Source: Diplocarpon mali
Taxonomy: Eukaryota; Ascomycota; Leotiomycetes; Helotiales; Drepanopezizaceae
Reading direction: 5' to 3'
NCBI GenBank assembly: GCA_024741835.1
Contig: JAENRP010000025.1
Coordinates: forward strand, 191,241 to 255,240
DNA: 64,000 nt
Shown here: positions 22,216 to 34,200 of the stretch, one piece after another
How positions within the stretch are numbered: position 1 is the stretch's first letter
Layout: every line of letters begins with the position of its first letter
The notes under the pieces: model-generated
What the model was told of the DNA's origin: nothing
What the model saw: the letters and a program-made list of their open reading frames with translations, nothing else
The model's database searches: none
Program-made: the position numbers and the translations under genes

Positions 22216-25200
22216 TTAGATAATGGTTCCCCGCATCAGTCCCAGGCCCCTCCCATCACCCGTGCCGGTCCGCGACAACACAGGCCTGCTCTCCACCCGC
22301 TCGCCACCCTGTCCATCGCCTCCGCTCACACCTCTTAGGTTAATACTCCCGATTCGACTCACGATATTGCTGCCAACGGCATCGACCGCTCCTCTCGGGG
22401 AACTGAGGCTCGGGCCACTGGGAGCAACAGTCTCGACTCTGAATAACTTGATGGCTGTGCCGTTCCACACGCCTACGGTGCCCTTCTGCACTTGCATTTC
22501 AGCCGTGAAGACGAAGGACCAGAGCAGCGACTCGTACCAGCCGAGCGAAAGCGGCGACCACTCGAAGTACTGGATGCGGATGGGTGAAGGGTCAATGCCG
22601 CCCACGGTTGCGGATTGCAGCGTACGTAGCATGGTGGCGGAGGGGGTATCGGTGGTGCTGGAGCGGGTGGGAATGAGTTGAGACAATTGAGAAATGAGAG
22701 TCAAAATTGTGTGCAAGGGCAGTTCGGTGAGCCACGATTCGATCCAGTCTGGTGTAGGCTCGAAGGCGCTATGCATGGAGAATGCAGTGGTGGTGTAGCT
22801 GTTTAGACTTGTGGTACTATTTACTCGCGAGAAGTTTGGCATTCCGGCTGTTGGGATCAGCTAATGCTCTTTAAGCGAGAGATAGAGAAATTAGTTTACC
22901 TGGCATCTTTCCTCGAGCCTTTTCGGACATGCCTCGTAGTTGTACTGGTACGGCGTCATCTATACTTGATGATACGGAAGAGGCTCTTGACGGCTGCTCA
23001 GTCGACGTCGATGTTGCTGGAGTTGGGCGACTTTCATCATCGGTATCTTCTTCGTCATCTTCTCCAATGGCGAATGTGCCGTCTTCGGGGACATCGCTCA
23101 ATGTTGGGGCGTGAATTTGACCTATGGATGGACTTCGGAGGCTGTCGACAGATCCTCTTCTACTCTCGGCCAGGTCATTTGGATCGGGCTGCTCTTTCCG
23201 ACGTTGATTTCGGCGTTCGATTTCTTCTTGGCCACTCTCAAGTGTAAACGATCGCAGAGCTACGTGTGTTAAGCGAATGCGAGTATATTCCCGTCCTATT
23301 TACATACCTTCGAATCTCTTTTTGTTCCTCAACACTGCGAAGATAAAATTGGGATTTTCTGCACATAGTCAGTACAAGTCGGCAATAAAAAAGTGAAATC
23401 TCTCAAGACGAGCAATGCTTACTGCGCGACTGAAAGCCCTTTGGCGTCATGTTGATCTCTACAGAAGAACAACTCAGTCCAAGCTCAATACACGATGAGT
23501 CTTGAGGACATCTACCCTGATCGCTCCTTAAGGCTACGGAAGAAGGTACATTACGAGAAGGGGAACTCACTGATGTATTGATGCTCAATTATCGCATTCA
23601 TACTCTCTAGTAAAGATTGGAGCAGATTGTGATTACTCTCGTTTGCTAGTAGAAAGCTCGGCGAAGACATTGACGAGTAAAGCTGGAGAAGCTTTGAAGA
23701 GGCCGAGGCACTTAGATTTTCCAGGTAAGCAGCGATATTGTTGATCACTGCTAGCAAAGCCGGATAGGTGACGGTCAGTTTTCCTTGGCTGGTTGTAATG
23801 ATATTGTAGATGGACTAGCAAGATGTCAGCAATATTCTTGGTTAAGTGTCCTGAACGTACGTGTATTAAGAAGTCTGCGTATGTCCCGTTGAAGTTTGGC
23901 AGTCGGATAGTGAGGGGCAATGTTTCTTGAGCCTCGAACCTCTTATTGAGGTTCTTGCCAAAGTTCGGTTCCACACTTAGTGTTTGAAGCAAGAACACGC
24001 ACATCCTGACAACGCCTTGTTTCGAGGCATCTAATTTGTACTCGATGGCGTAGAAGAGAATCAGGATGATGAAATCATGCGATCGACCAGTGTCAATAAT
24101 GAACGACCGGAATCTTTTGTTGCACTGAGTAATCTCCCAGAAAAGCATAATCATCTCAGAGGTGCATTTTATGGAATGTTGGTTGCCCGGGATATAGGAG
24201 GTACTGGCGTTGAGAGGTTGATTGAGAATCCTTGTCATGCCGTCGACGACGAACTGGAAGTCTTGCGGTCGATGCAATCTTCCCAGAAAATGCCGAAAGT
24301 AATCTTTTCACAAGTTAGTTCTAACAAAGCTTCCAATGGTATTATTTCTTACTTTTCTTTGCATGACCTGGGTCCGCCTCCGGTATCGGATATAGTAGTA
24401 TTACCAATAAGAACTGTAGTGCATATGTGACCAGTATCTGCTTCGGATCCTTGATGACTTGTACGTTATACGGTATTTTCCATGCCGCCGGATTGTACTT
24501 TAATGTCTGCATCACGTCAGTTTGCTTCCCGCGACTTTGACCTACTGTACTTGCAGTATTCAGCAACGAGCACAGCACCGAGAGCACAACCTGCTTGTCC
24601 GGACAAGTGGCAATAAAGCTAATCGCCTTGACACCCTGTACCGGTAGCAGATTCGCAGACATATACATGCTCTGGCTTGTCAACGTCAGAAGCAACCTCA
24701 GGATCTCTGTCCTATTGCTCTCAAACTCCTTGCTGGTCCCAATCGAGGTATTACAGCCAACACCGCTCTGCCATATCGCATAAGTGACCTTGTTCTTGGT
24801 ATTCTGTGGCCGGGGTAGGGTGAAGTCGGCGAAGAACAGTAGGTCGATTAGGGAATCTATCAGCTCCTCGGCCAGCGGCTTCACTTCTTCGAACTCCTCG
24901 CCGGCCGCCTCGAGCTTCGCAAGCTCCTCTTGCGATTCATCGAATAGTACATCTCGCGCTAAAGACGCTTTCCTGGCAGACATTCAGCCCCGTGCTCTGC
25001 CACGTCCTTTGAAAACCTACCTCGTCCTCTTCCTCCTTACACCCCAAAAGAACTTGTCGTGCCAGCCTTGCAAATGCTCTGCCTCATATAGATACGGGAG
25101 TACCCGCGTGAGTATCCTGATACAGTTCAACGCATCCCTCTCCGGCGCAAGCTCAGGGTCCGGAAACGAGGGGTGGTGTCGTAGGATGAATAATCGGCTC

Positions 25201-25475
25201 GTAATCGCCAGGACAAGCGTCTCTAGATTCTCGAGTGCCGTATCACGGGTCCGCCGGATATCGATTGGTGAGAAAAGACTAAAGACGTCTTCGGTAGACT
25301 CGGGGAGCTCCCAGAACTGTCGCGGGTAGGTCGTCAGTATATGGGCGCAAGGCTGAAGATAAAAATGAAGCTTGCTTACTGATGCCCAGTATGGATCATC
25401 GGCAGGAATCACTTTATCCTCAGAAAGGCGGAAGATGCCTTGCTTGAACACGAGCTTCGAGTCGGAGGCTCCCAT
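22216..25475 (-). CDS. HID1 family protein (Golgi/secretory trafficking)
   Basis: Nine exons on the minus strand: 25475-25380, 25316-25021, 24972-24353, 24303-23861, 23814-23571, 23458-23423, 23358-23308, 23259-22900 and 22847-22216. The product is 925 aa and all phases agree. It begins MGASDSKLVFKQGIFRL, the conserved start of HID1 proteins, with Gly2 and Ser5/Ser7 fitting N-myristoylation. Further family marks are FWELPES, LFSPIDIRRTRD and the late RNKKRFEALRSFTLESGQEEIER, which is assembled across exons 7 and 8. HID1 is a peripheral Golgi membrane protein involved in secretory granule and vacuolar sorting in animals and yeasts; the S. pombe homologue is Hid1/Ftp105. An acidic, Ser/Thr-rich segment (exon 8) precedes the C-terminal conserved part. 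Two exons are very small (36 and 51 nt). Assignment is strong; the 36 nt exon is the least certain piece. Confidence 0.9.
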
Positions 25476-25793
25476 CCTGAGGGTTAGCTACTAGGATTTG
25501 TTGTTCTATAAAGCTAGTATGTCGCTACCTAGGTACGTACGGGGTGCAACTGTGCTCAATCTAATCGCCGAAACGTGAATAGCCGCAGGACACCGTGACC
25601 ATTTTAGTGTGCACATTGAGTCAAGCTCTCGACTCCTTACAAAGCATTGAGTTCACAGCTGCATGTATCAAGATGAATTGTTTTCAAAGTACGCACTGGT
25701 GAGATCATTCTCGCTTTCATGCAATCGCTAAATCAGGCAGGGGGGTATCTGCTTGATTATTCCAAGCTCTCTCCGAGAATATAACACCAGCGT
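25476..25793. other. Spacer between POM34 and HID1 genes
   Basis: About 320 bp, serving as 3' region of the nucleoporin gene and promoter of the HID1 gene (both minus strand). No other feature is seen. Confidence 0.5.
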
Positions 25794-26620
25794 CTATGAG
25801 TACAATTTAGTGCTCCCAGAGTTTCGCCTTCCTTTATCATAAAGCCACTTGCTGTTCAAGCTAATTCCTCCATTCTTGGCGGCCGGACTTGGGGATCCAG
25901 GTGTCTCAGGGAAGTTCACTCTCGGGTTTGCTGGACCAAGAGGGCTTGGAGATCCATAAGAAGCTCTTCGGTTGCCATTGGTTCCACCGCCAACTGTCTT
26001 ATGCAACAGAGGGCTAGCCGTTGGAGAAAATGGTACTTCTCCGATCGGGCTCCCTCTCCTCGACAAGGGCGAGTTCGAATAATTGGCGTTAGCGCTCGGA
26101 GATCCACTTAGAGGCGTAGGAGTCCTAGTATATTTCGGCGGAGTGGCGTATACAGATCCAGGAGTAGGAGGAGCAGAGCTTGCTGGGATCCCAAGAAGCT
26201 TCCGCTGAGCTGGAGTGAGAGGAATATCGGAGAAGTCGTCTGAGTTTCGGAAGAGCGGAGTACACGCCATGAAGATGTTGAAGATGAAGACGGTTTGTAA
26301 GGTATAATATATTATCGTGGCCCATGGATTAAAGAGCTTGCCTGGGTAGAAGAGACTTGGGAGTCTAAGACTCATCAGCAAACACACGGAAACATGGCGG
26401 GGCATACATACGTCCTCCAAAGCCCCCGTCCAACTAAAAATACCAACATCATGCTCGACGCATTGTAAACTATCTTCACAACATTCGCCGACGTGAAAGT
26501 GGCATTCTTCTGCCTCCTCAGTATTTCGTCGTACTTAGGGTGTCTCCATGTGCCGGTGAGGGGAGTCGAAGGTGCAGCCTGGGCAACGGGAGTCGAGGGG
26601 CGAGCCGGTGTAGACATCAT
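25794..26620 (-). CDS. POM34: Nucleoporin POM34 (membrane ring of the nuclear pore)
   Basis: Two exons, 26620-26412 and 26364-25794, giving 259 aa. The intron has donor GTATGT and acceptor TTAG. The order of features matches fungal Pom34: a Ser/Thr/Pro-rich start, the motif TWRHPKYDEILRRQ (about residues 24-37), a first membrane segment (about 46-66), a second (about 83-105, after FNPW), the motif DDFSDIPLTPAQRKLLG just after it, and a long Ser/Pro-rich unstructured tail with TPGS and SPSP repeats. Pom34 sits in the pore membrane with Pom152 and Ndc1 and helps anchor the pore. I chose the MMSTPA start. A longer in-frame start at 26692 exists, but an intron-like sequence with GTAAGT and a TACTGAC branch point lies upstream and would remove it, suggesting a 5'-UTR intron. 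Confidence 0.88.
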
Positions 26621-27102
26621 GGATTGAGCTGTAGAGGTCAATCCTGGCCTGTTGTTTCCCGATATTGTCAGTACTGCTGATTTCAATGTCAACAGAAGGA
26701 TCGATGCGACTTACTAAACTCAATCCCGCAAGCGATCTTTCTCGGCTGCTTAGTAGCTGCTGATTAGTAGAATTATCGTGGCCGTAAACTCGTCCTTTCA
26801 AAGCATCGTTGTCGTGATATGGCGATTCGCACAAGCAGGTTGTCGCTTGGGCTTGTTCTTGTGGTGTTATTTGTCTTGCTGTTCTGTCAGATCGATGAAA
26901 GCTTGGAGTAGCGGCGCCGATGATCCTTGCTCAGTTAGCGCCGGCTAGAAAGCCCCTCATCTACATCTAAGTTAGGCAGGTATCGTATCAGCCTCGGCCT
27001 CGATGGGAGAATTTGGGTCACTTTGCCGGTGAACAAATCATATCCCTTCTTGTGATTTAAATTAACAAAGACTTTTCAACTTGATTCAGCTGTCATTTCG
27101 CG
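26621..27102. promoter_or_regulatory. Divergent promoter between POM34 and the acyl-CoA-synthetase-like gene
   Basis: About 480 bp separate the two divergent start codons. A likely 5'-UTR intron of POM34 (donor GTAAGT complement near 26717, acceptor near 26652) lies in it. No other element can be named. Confidence 0.4.
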
Positions 27103-29078
27103 ATGGGTTTTGACAATCTGATGGTGAAGTTAGACGAAGCGGTCACCAGTGTCCTTGGAGACTGGGACATCTACTCCACAGGAATTTTCGCCGTTCTTGT
27201 AACAGCCTTCGTCTACCACGTCCTCACATCCCGGGATCCAGATGCCCATCCTATGCTACTAGCCAGGCAAGCGCAAGCTTCACCTATCCGACGAGATGGA
27301 GAATCTGCAGTCTTTCGATCACACTCGGCGCCTCATGGTATTCCTCTGAATTCTGGACTCAACGTCAAAGATCCGGGAGATTCAAAGTGGTCTCGAGGCC
27401 GAGATGGAGACTTGAGAGACATTTGGAGGAGAGCTGTAACTGGAGGTTTGAATCCGGAGGGCAAGGAGACTGGGGAAATAGGAAGACTGTTGACAGTCAT
27501 CGGCTCCCAGAAGGTCGTCGAGCACAATCTAGGTGGGTATCTAAGCCATGTGGAATGAAACTGTACTGATAGGAATAGACGACATTACACGACAAATCAA
27601 CCTAATCGGCCAACATATCAAGCAAGACAGCGGCAAGAATGTGGCCATCTACCTCCCGAACTCTGTCGAATTTCTCGCAACTCTATTTGCGTGTGCCTTT
27701 TACGATTTGACCGTCACTCTGCTGCCTTACGATCTGCCAATCGAGAAAATCATATCCTTACTTCACAAATCTAAGTCGGATACTGTTATTGCGGCGGCAG
27801 GATCGTTTCCGTTCGATGCTATATCTAAGAGCTACCCAGCTCTCCAGCAACTTATATGGGTTGTCGACGATGGCAGTCGGCACATGGACTGGAGTGAAGT
27901 GCCAAAAGGAACCGGAGGAAAGGTTAATGTTTCAACCTGGTCCGAGATAATTTCAGATCAAGAGCCAAGTGCCGGAATAGAACTCCCACCTGTTGATAAG
28001 AAGTCTGAGCCCAAGAAAGTTTTAGCTTTCTGGTCATCCGGAGAACTCATCGAGTTCACGCATGCCAACATTATTGCCGGAATTGCCGGCCAACTTACTT
28101 CAGTTCCGACCACACAACGCATCACCCATACTGATCTTTTCCTCCCTGCGGATTCTCTTTCGACGATGTATTCCCTGGTTCTGACCCTCTCGGCTCTCCA
28201 ATCGAATGCCTCTGTTGCGTTAAATTCTGTGGCTGGCGAAAGCCCCGACCTGGCAATCACCACCCAGGGTATTGCACCAACCATCATTGTTGCGACTGCA
28301 AACACTTTGGCTAAAACCCATTCTGAGGCAGCAGGTAGATTGAACTCTTCCTTGTACAAAATTGTCCATTGGTTTCAGACGAGGTCACTCGTGCAAGAGG
28401 GTGTCATGCCACTGGCGTCGGTTTTCTCTCGCGCATTCGATTCTCTTCGTCCTGCCGTTGGAAATACTCCAGGAAAGTTACGGTTGATCTACGTATCTAA
28501 ACCAGCAGGCGTAAACGTTGCACCTTTGAGCTCTCAGGTGTTGTCTGACCTGCGCATATACACTGGATCCCGCATTATCTACGCCCTAACTGCTGCAAAG
28601 GTAGCTGGAGCCGTCGCGCAAACTGGCCTGTACGATTACAGAGTTGGCAACGATCTCGAGACACATTCGCACTTTGGTGCTCCAGTAACAAGTGTCGAGT
28701 TGTTGCTCAAGGATAACAAGCAGCACAAGACGACAGATACTTCTTCTGCCGGAGAAGTAGAGATCCCTATCTTCTGAGTGATATTCGCTAATTGCTGTAC
28801 AGATATTTGCACGAGGTCCAGCTGTTGTGGGAGGAGAGGCATCAGTAGGTATGAGTGGGAAGATCCGAGAAGATTATACGCTGGCTTTGCTGTAACGAAG
28901 TGTATGCTTCAACCGCCGCAGATTTACGAATGAATTCAACGAGCGTCTCGTACAGGCCGGGATCATGGAACTGTTCCGCGCGACAAATAAGAGTTTCGGT
29001 TTACTTGAGGGCCGTACTTCGGCAGTGGCATTCGTTGAAGTCACGATGTGCAAGGGAAGCGGCTGCTTGTTAGCGTGA
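27103..29078 (+). CDS. Membrane-anchored AMP-binding (acyl-CoA synthetase-like) protein with degenerate active site and an in-frame TAA
   Basis: Exons: 27103-27532, 27579-28756 and 28803-29078, giving 627 codons if the late stop is bypassed. A hydrophobic segment at about residues 24-43 should anchor the N terminus. The middle follows the ANL (adenylate-forming) fold: KNVAIYLPNSVEFLATLFAC, an AFWSSGELIEFTHANIIAG segment at the position of the usual TSGTTGxPKG...TH.N, then ARGPAVVGGE as the later conserved strand. The Ser/Thr-Gly-rich nucleotide loop is missing, so classical adenylation is unlikely. A TAA at 28893-28895 lies in frame, followed by 60 more codons of well-composed sequence (RFTNEFNERLVQAG to the TGA at 29078). 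Either the gene is truncated or a 30 nt intron (28892-28921, GTAACG...CGCAG) removes the stop. The first is the cautious reading. Confidence 0.72.
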
Positions 29079-29450
29079 AGATCTTGGCAACCGGCATCCA
29101 ATCACAGATGATCCGCTCGGCGCTAAGCTTTAGCCTACGAGCGTACCTCACCTAAGGCACCTTATGGTATTTTGACTTTCTCCATGCATACCTCGTTGAA
29201 AGGACGTCCGCCCCTTTCCAACTCAGCCTCAACATTGGCTTCATGTGAACTGTGCTTGTTCCCGAGCGAATCTGTATTTGATTCTCATTTTCTGTCCGGT
29301 ACCATTTCACCTGTTAGCCTGTACGCTTTCTGTACTCGGCTCATAATCTTGTGTTGTTTGTCGGGTATTCCAGCCTCTCGATCGATTGCATTGCGTTGTG
29401 CTGCTTAACTCTAAGTTGCTCCAAGTGAAGTGAGCTTAGCACTAGTTTCA
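29079..29450. other. Spacer with promoter of the arylsulfotransferase-like gene
   Basis: About 370 bp with no motif-bearing frame. A frame at 29172-29408 was examined and shows nothing recognisable. Confidence 0.45.
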
Positions 29451-31283
29451 ATGCGTCCTTTTTTTGCCGCCGTCTTTGTCTCCCCTGCACTCTCGCTCGA
29501 TTCTATCTACCCCAATATAGGATCTGCAGCATTCGACTCCGGCTACTACGGACCCTACCCAAACAGATCCTATATCACCGCCCCTGGCATCACTTCTCCC
29601 CGTCACAACATTCTCAACTCAGACCAGCGATGTCATGATGGTCTCTACATCATGACCACTCTCCGCGGCGACAATGTCGACCCCAAGGGCCAAAGTCCAA
29701 TGATTCATGATACGAACGGGAGTCTAGTATGGATGAATGCCACCTATGGGGAGACGTTTGGTCATGGGGTGCAGAGATTCAGAGAGAAGGATTATCTAAC
29801 TTTCTGGAGGGGTAATGATAAGGTGCATGGACATGGCGAGGGCATGTATTTCATGGTAAGCCCGTGACTTTCAGTAGCCAGGTGTCAATGTGCGAGAGAT
29901 TTCTGACAGTTGATTAGCTTGATGAGGAGTATAGAGAAGTGTACAGATTTACCGCTGGAGATGGCAGGTTGGGTGATCTCCACGAGTTTCGAATCACAGA
30001 GCAGGGAACCGCGCTCATCACTCAGTACCGGTATGAGAAAGGAGAATGGGGTGGGCCTGGTCTCATATCTCAAGGTTATATCTGGGACTCGGTATTCCAA
30101 GAGTTAGATATTGAGACTGGCGAGGTGCTTTTCGAATGGCACGCCTACGATCACATTGACATCGATACCTCAGATCTCCCCTCGGGCTCTGAGGGCCGTG
30201 ATCAATTTAGCGGCTATGATTTTTTCCATATCAACAGCGTGGAAAAAGACGCCCTCGGTAACTACTTAATATCATCCCGCTACTACCAGTGCCTGCTATA
30301 CATCTCCGGCACCACGAGCGAGACCCTGTGGCAGCTAGGTGGGAAGCAGAACTCTTTTACCGACCTCTCTAACGGCGAGGCGACGAAATTTGGATGGCAG
30401 CATGACGCGAGGTGGACGGCAGACTACAGCGGTATCACGCTCTTCGACAACGGCGCGCGTTACAATCTCAAGCCCGAAGTCGACGCTTCACGGGGCCTAC
30501 ACATCGCGCTTGATTTGAAGGCCATGACTGCCGAGATCAAACATTTATATATCAACCCCCGTAGAATAATCAGCGCCTCCCAAGGCTCCATGCAGGTCCT
30601 ACCTAGTAGCAACGTTCTTATCGGTTACGGCTATAATGCTGCCTGGACGGAATTTACAGTGCACGGGGAAGTGTTGTGCGACGTGCACATTGGCAGCCAG
30701 AAGTATTTCGATACGGGCGCCGTTCAAACGTACAAAGTTTCTAAGCAGGCTTGGGTTGGAAGACCCACCACCAAGCCCGTCGCGAGGTTTCTTGATGGAT
30801 TGCTGTATGTTAGTTGGAATGGGGCGACGGAGGTAAGGGACTGGGTCGTGCAGGGAAGCAATAGTACGCGCATGGATAAAAGTTGGGTTATGGGAGAAGT
30901 GAAGGCGCACAAAACAGGATTTGAAACCGAAATCAGGATAGACTGTCGTCTGTGGCGGTTTGTGAGGGTTAGAGGGGTAGGCGTCAAAGGCGAGGTGCTG
31001 GGGGAGTCAGATCCAGAGTCAGTCGATTGTGGTGTAAGTTCATGCCCTTCCTCAATAGTCTCATAACATTTGCTGATTGCATAATTTGTAGTTCGAGCAC
31101 CCAATCACCAAAGTCAAGATTCCTCTGGTCGACTCCTCGTTATCTTCGACCTGGACAGGTCTGCTTTTCGAGTTAATAGCTTGCGTTCTGGCTGTCATTG
31201 CGGTTTACTTCATTTGGCGATGGAAGTTATACAAAGATGCGTACTCCCTCTATCAACAAGTCAAGTATGAGTTTAATTATTAA
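29451..31283 (+). CDS. Arylsulfotransferase (ASST)-like protein with signal peptide and C-terminal membrane anchor
   Basis: Exons 29451-29855, 29918-31033 and 31092-31283, giving 570 aa, all phases agreeing; donors are GTAAGC and GTAAGT. The start ATG at 29451 gives MRPFFAAVFVSPALS, a signal peptide. The body resembles fungal ASST-family proteins (arylsulfotransferase beta-propeller fold): conserved-looking blocks are SPMIHDTNGSLVW, GQ-type YIWDSVFQELDIETGEVLFEW, YDFFHINSVEKDALGNYLISSR, LWQLGGKQNSF and FGWQHDARW. The His residues in HINS and QHDAR are those expected to matter in this family. Exon 3 encodes one strong membrane span (GLLFELIACVLAVIAVYFIW) followed by a short basic tail, so most of the protein should face the lumen or cell exterior. 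The sulfotransferase reaction is not proven for fungal members, so the substrate is unknown. Confidence 0.85.
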
Positions 31284-34200
31284 CGAAATTAAATATTCCA
31301 AACTTCACATTAAGCCTCCCTGATCCAGTGGTCCAGTCCACGGTCTAAAACTGGATCAATAGACAGGATATCGAGTTAGATTGCGGTATATTAATACTCT
31401 CCTTTTCGATGAATGTAGCGAAGTCTGTAATTACGAATTTTAAAGTACATACCGTTTGACCTTTTCAAGGTGGGCCGACCCGACCTGAGGAAACGCGTGG
31501 CCCATTCGGCTGAAAACACACTTCAAAGCTACTTGGGCGAGTTCAGTCTTTAGCTACTATATCCACTTTTATTTTTGCAGATGGTGGATCAGAATGAATC
31601 ATATCTCGTCCTCTTATACGAGACATACCATGCTCTAGCAACTTCAAGTACAAATGCAAGAGGTTGGATAGCTACAGAAACAAACTGTCTATTTCGTAAT
31701 CCGCTATCTGCCAAATGAATACTATAGTCAAAATTCTACAGGGAGCAAGAAGTACTTCTGTATTTATTTACTTCTATCGACCGCTGGATACTTTGAGAGC
31801 CGCGACAGACCCCCAGCGGGAGTCGACTTAATAGCCTCGGCTAAGCCGTACTCATTTTGATTCATCTAAGCTCATTTGGGTTTCTACTTTGCAGATTTCT
31901 TGCTAGACGCTTTGGAGGCTACGATATTGCTACTGCATAAGACATGCCCCAGATAAAAATGGGGTTTGATTAGTAGTTTCGCTTCCCACCTCATTTGAAC
32001 AACAGGCAGAAGATGTAAGTCTTTGATTCCTGGGAGCTGGTGAGTTTTTGGCTAGTGGAAGACCCTGCATAGATGTGTCTAGGCCAAGCAAATAACACAT
32101 TAGTATATACTTGGGTAGATTTTCTGTGGCTTCACGACGTTCAAAATAAACTTTCATATAGTGTTTGATTAGTCTGCGACGAATCAAAACATTGATAGGA
32201 ACTTCAGACAAGCGCATTTGATGTTAAATCATCACGCGAATTATCAGCTGCGATGTTTTGTAAGTTGCTAAGACATGCTTTACAGACAAGATAGCCCTGG
32301 GAGATAACAAGCGGCAGTATGCCTCAACAATGCTCCTTTTTTTCTTAAAGAATTAGCAGACATGTAGTGAATTAGGAAACCTATTGATAATCATAAATTC
32401 TGACTGTGAATGAGTAAGTGGAGCGTGCTGAACGCTTTCAATAGTGATCACCAATCTAATTAATATTAACAATATCATTTTGCAAGTAGTAGCTGGATTA
32501 CTCCCTTTTTTTCTAGTACGCTGAGTCCAAACTAGGATAAAAGTTTTAATAAGTAAGAACTATGATTACTTGCAAAGCAAGTGAGGAAAACCGAATCCTC
32601 TAGAGCTTTAATTGATTGCTTTACTTGAGCGTATAACGTTTATACTGGTTTAGCCTCCGAACATAGTAGATAACGTATCAGGTTTTATTATAGCTAGTCG
32701 GCTCTTACTTGCTATGTTTTAAAGTAAGGTTTCATAGTTAATATAATTCTAAACTAGAAATTTGGAGTTTTTGTACTCGTTAAGTTCTAAAAACAAAGAA
32801 ACATCAAGACTACGCACCGGATAACTCCTAGCCATCCGGCTTTTAGAATTTCTATTCTGAATTGCTTTTCAAAATTATACCTAGTTGTAATATCATATTA
32901 TTAGGAAACGACGACTTAATACCTATAAGTAGTACATCCTAAGAACCTGCAGACTCTTTAAGAGTCTATAAAGCTAAGATTAAGTCGTTTCGACTATAAA
33001 ATAATCAAACCCTAAGTCGAGTAAAGCTAGAACTTTTGGAAGTATTAACATGAAGTTTTTTTCTTTCGATTAGACTTTCTCTTTTACGAATACTCTTTAC
33101 TTTTGAACTTTACTTGCTTAATTTAAGATCATTCAAATGTTTACCTATAATCAAAGAAAAGGCTTAATAAAGAATATAAAAGTGAAGAAGTTCGTTATAG
33201 TATATTAGAAAGAAAAAGAAGAGCAAGAAAAAGAAAAGAACATATTTTGATAAGTATAAATAGAGTCGATAAGAAGGGTTATAATCAAAACATACCGCCG
33301 ATTATCAAGACGCTTAATATAATTAAATAGCTGCTATCGGCGTGGATGGCTTATCTTAATGTAAAGAACCTAAGGCGATTCGATTTATAAAGGCACCTTT
33401 TTAGAATATAATTGCCTAAGACTTAAAGGGAATAATTTTTAACTAAAAGATAGTTTAGACTCTTATTTAAGGAATCAAGAATCATAAGTATAATTGGCTA
33501 AATAGTAAAGATATAAGGGGTTTTAAGCTAGTTTCTCCTTATAGATAAATTCGACTATAGCGTTTCCTGCTTTTACTGTATGTATTTTAAACTGATATAT
33601 TATACTAAAAGGAAGAAAAACTTTTAAACTTAGGAGTAATAGAAACAACGTCCCTGAAACCAAATAAATTATCAAATGATATAATATAATACTTTATATA
33701 TGATCAAGTGGATGTTATAATAGCATTAGTTATTATGGTATACTAACTAGTTCAGCTAGGCGTTTCACCTTCACTTTTGATATAGATAGCTCCTGATCTA
33801 CAGATTCGGCAGTCAGGCGATTACAGATACTGCAAGAACTGTTAATTTACAAACTTGTAAAATTCACTGATCAGCCTCCCTACTACGGCGGGTTTCTACA
33901 ACCCAGTAAACAATTATTTTAAGAGTCTTACTCAAATCTGAATGCCGAAACAGAATTCTTACTTTGTATATTGCATTTGAAGTATACTTTTAATCAAATG
34001 TTTCTAGTATAAAAACCTGAAGCTACGGGTTTCAGTGTAAAATAGCTGGCTACTCGGCGATCTACTGTGTAGCCGGCTTTAATCTCCTTAGGGAACGAGC
34101 GTAAGATTTGAAATAAGAAACCTCAATACAAGCTCGGGGGAGGTAGGTCAGCTCGATTCCAAATTCAACTGGAGTACTTCCCTTTCACGACCATTTGATC

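Noticed and set aside
22223..22681. 152-codon plus-strand frame
   Set aside because: It is antisense to the last HID1 exon, a shadow of the real gene.
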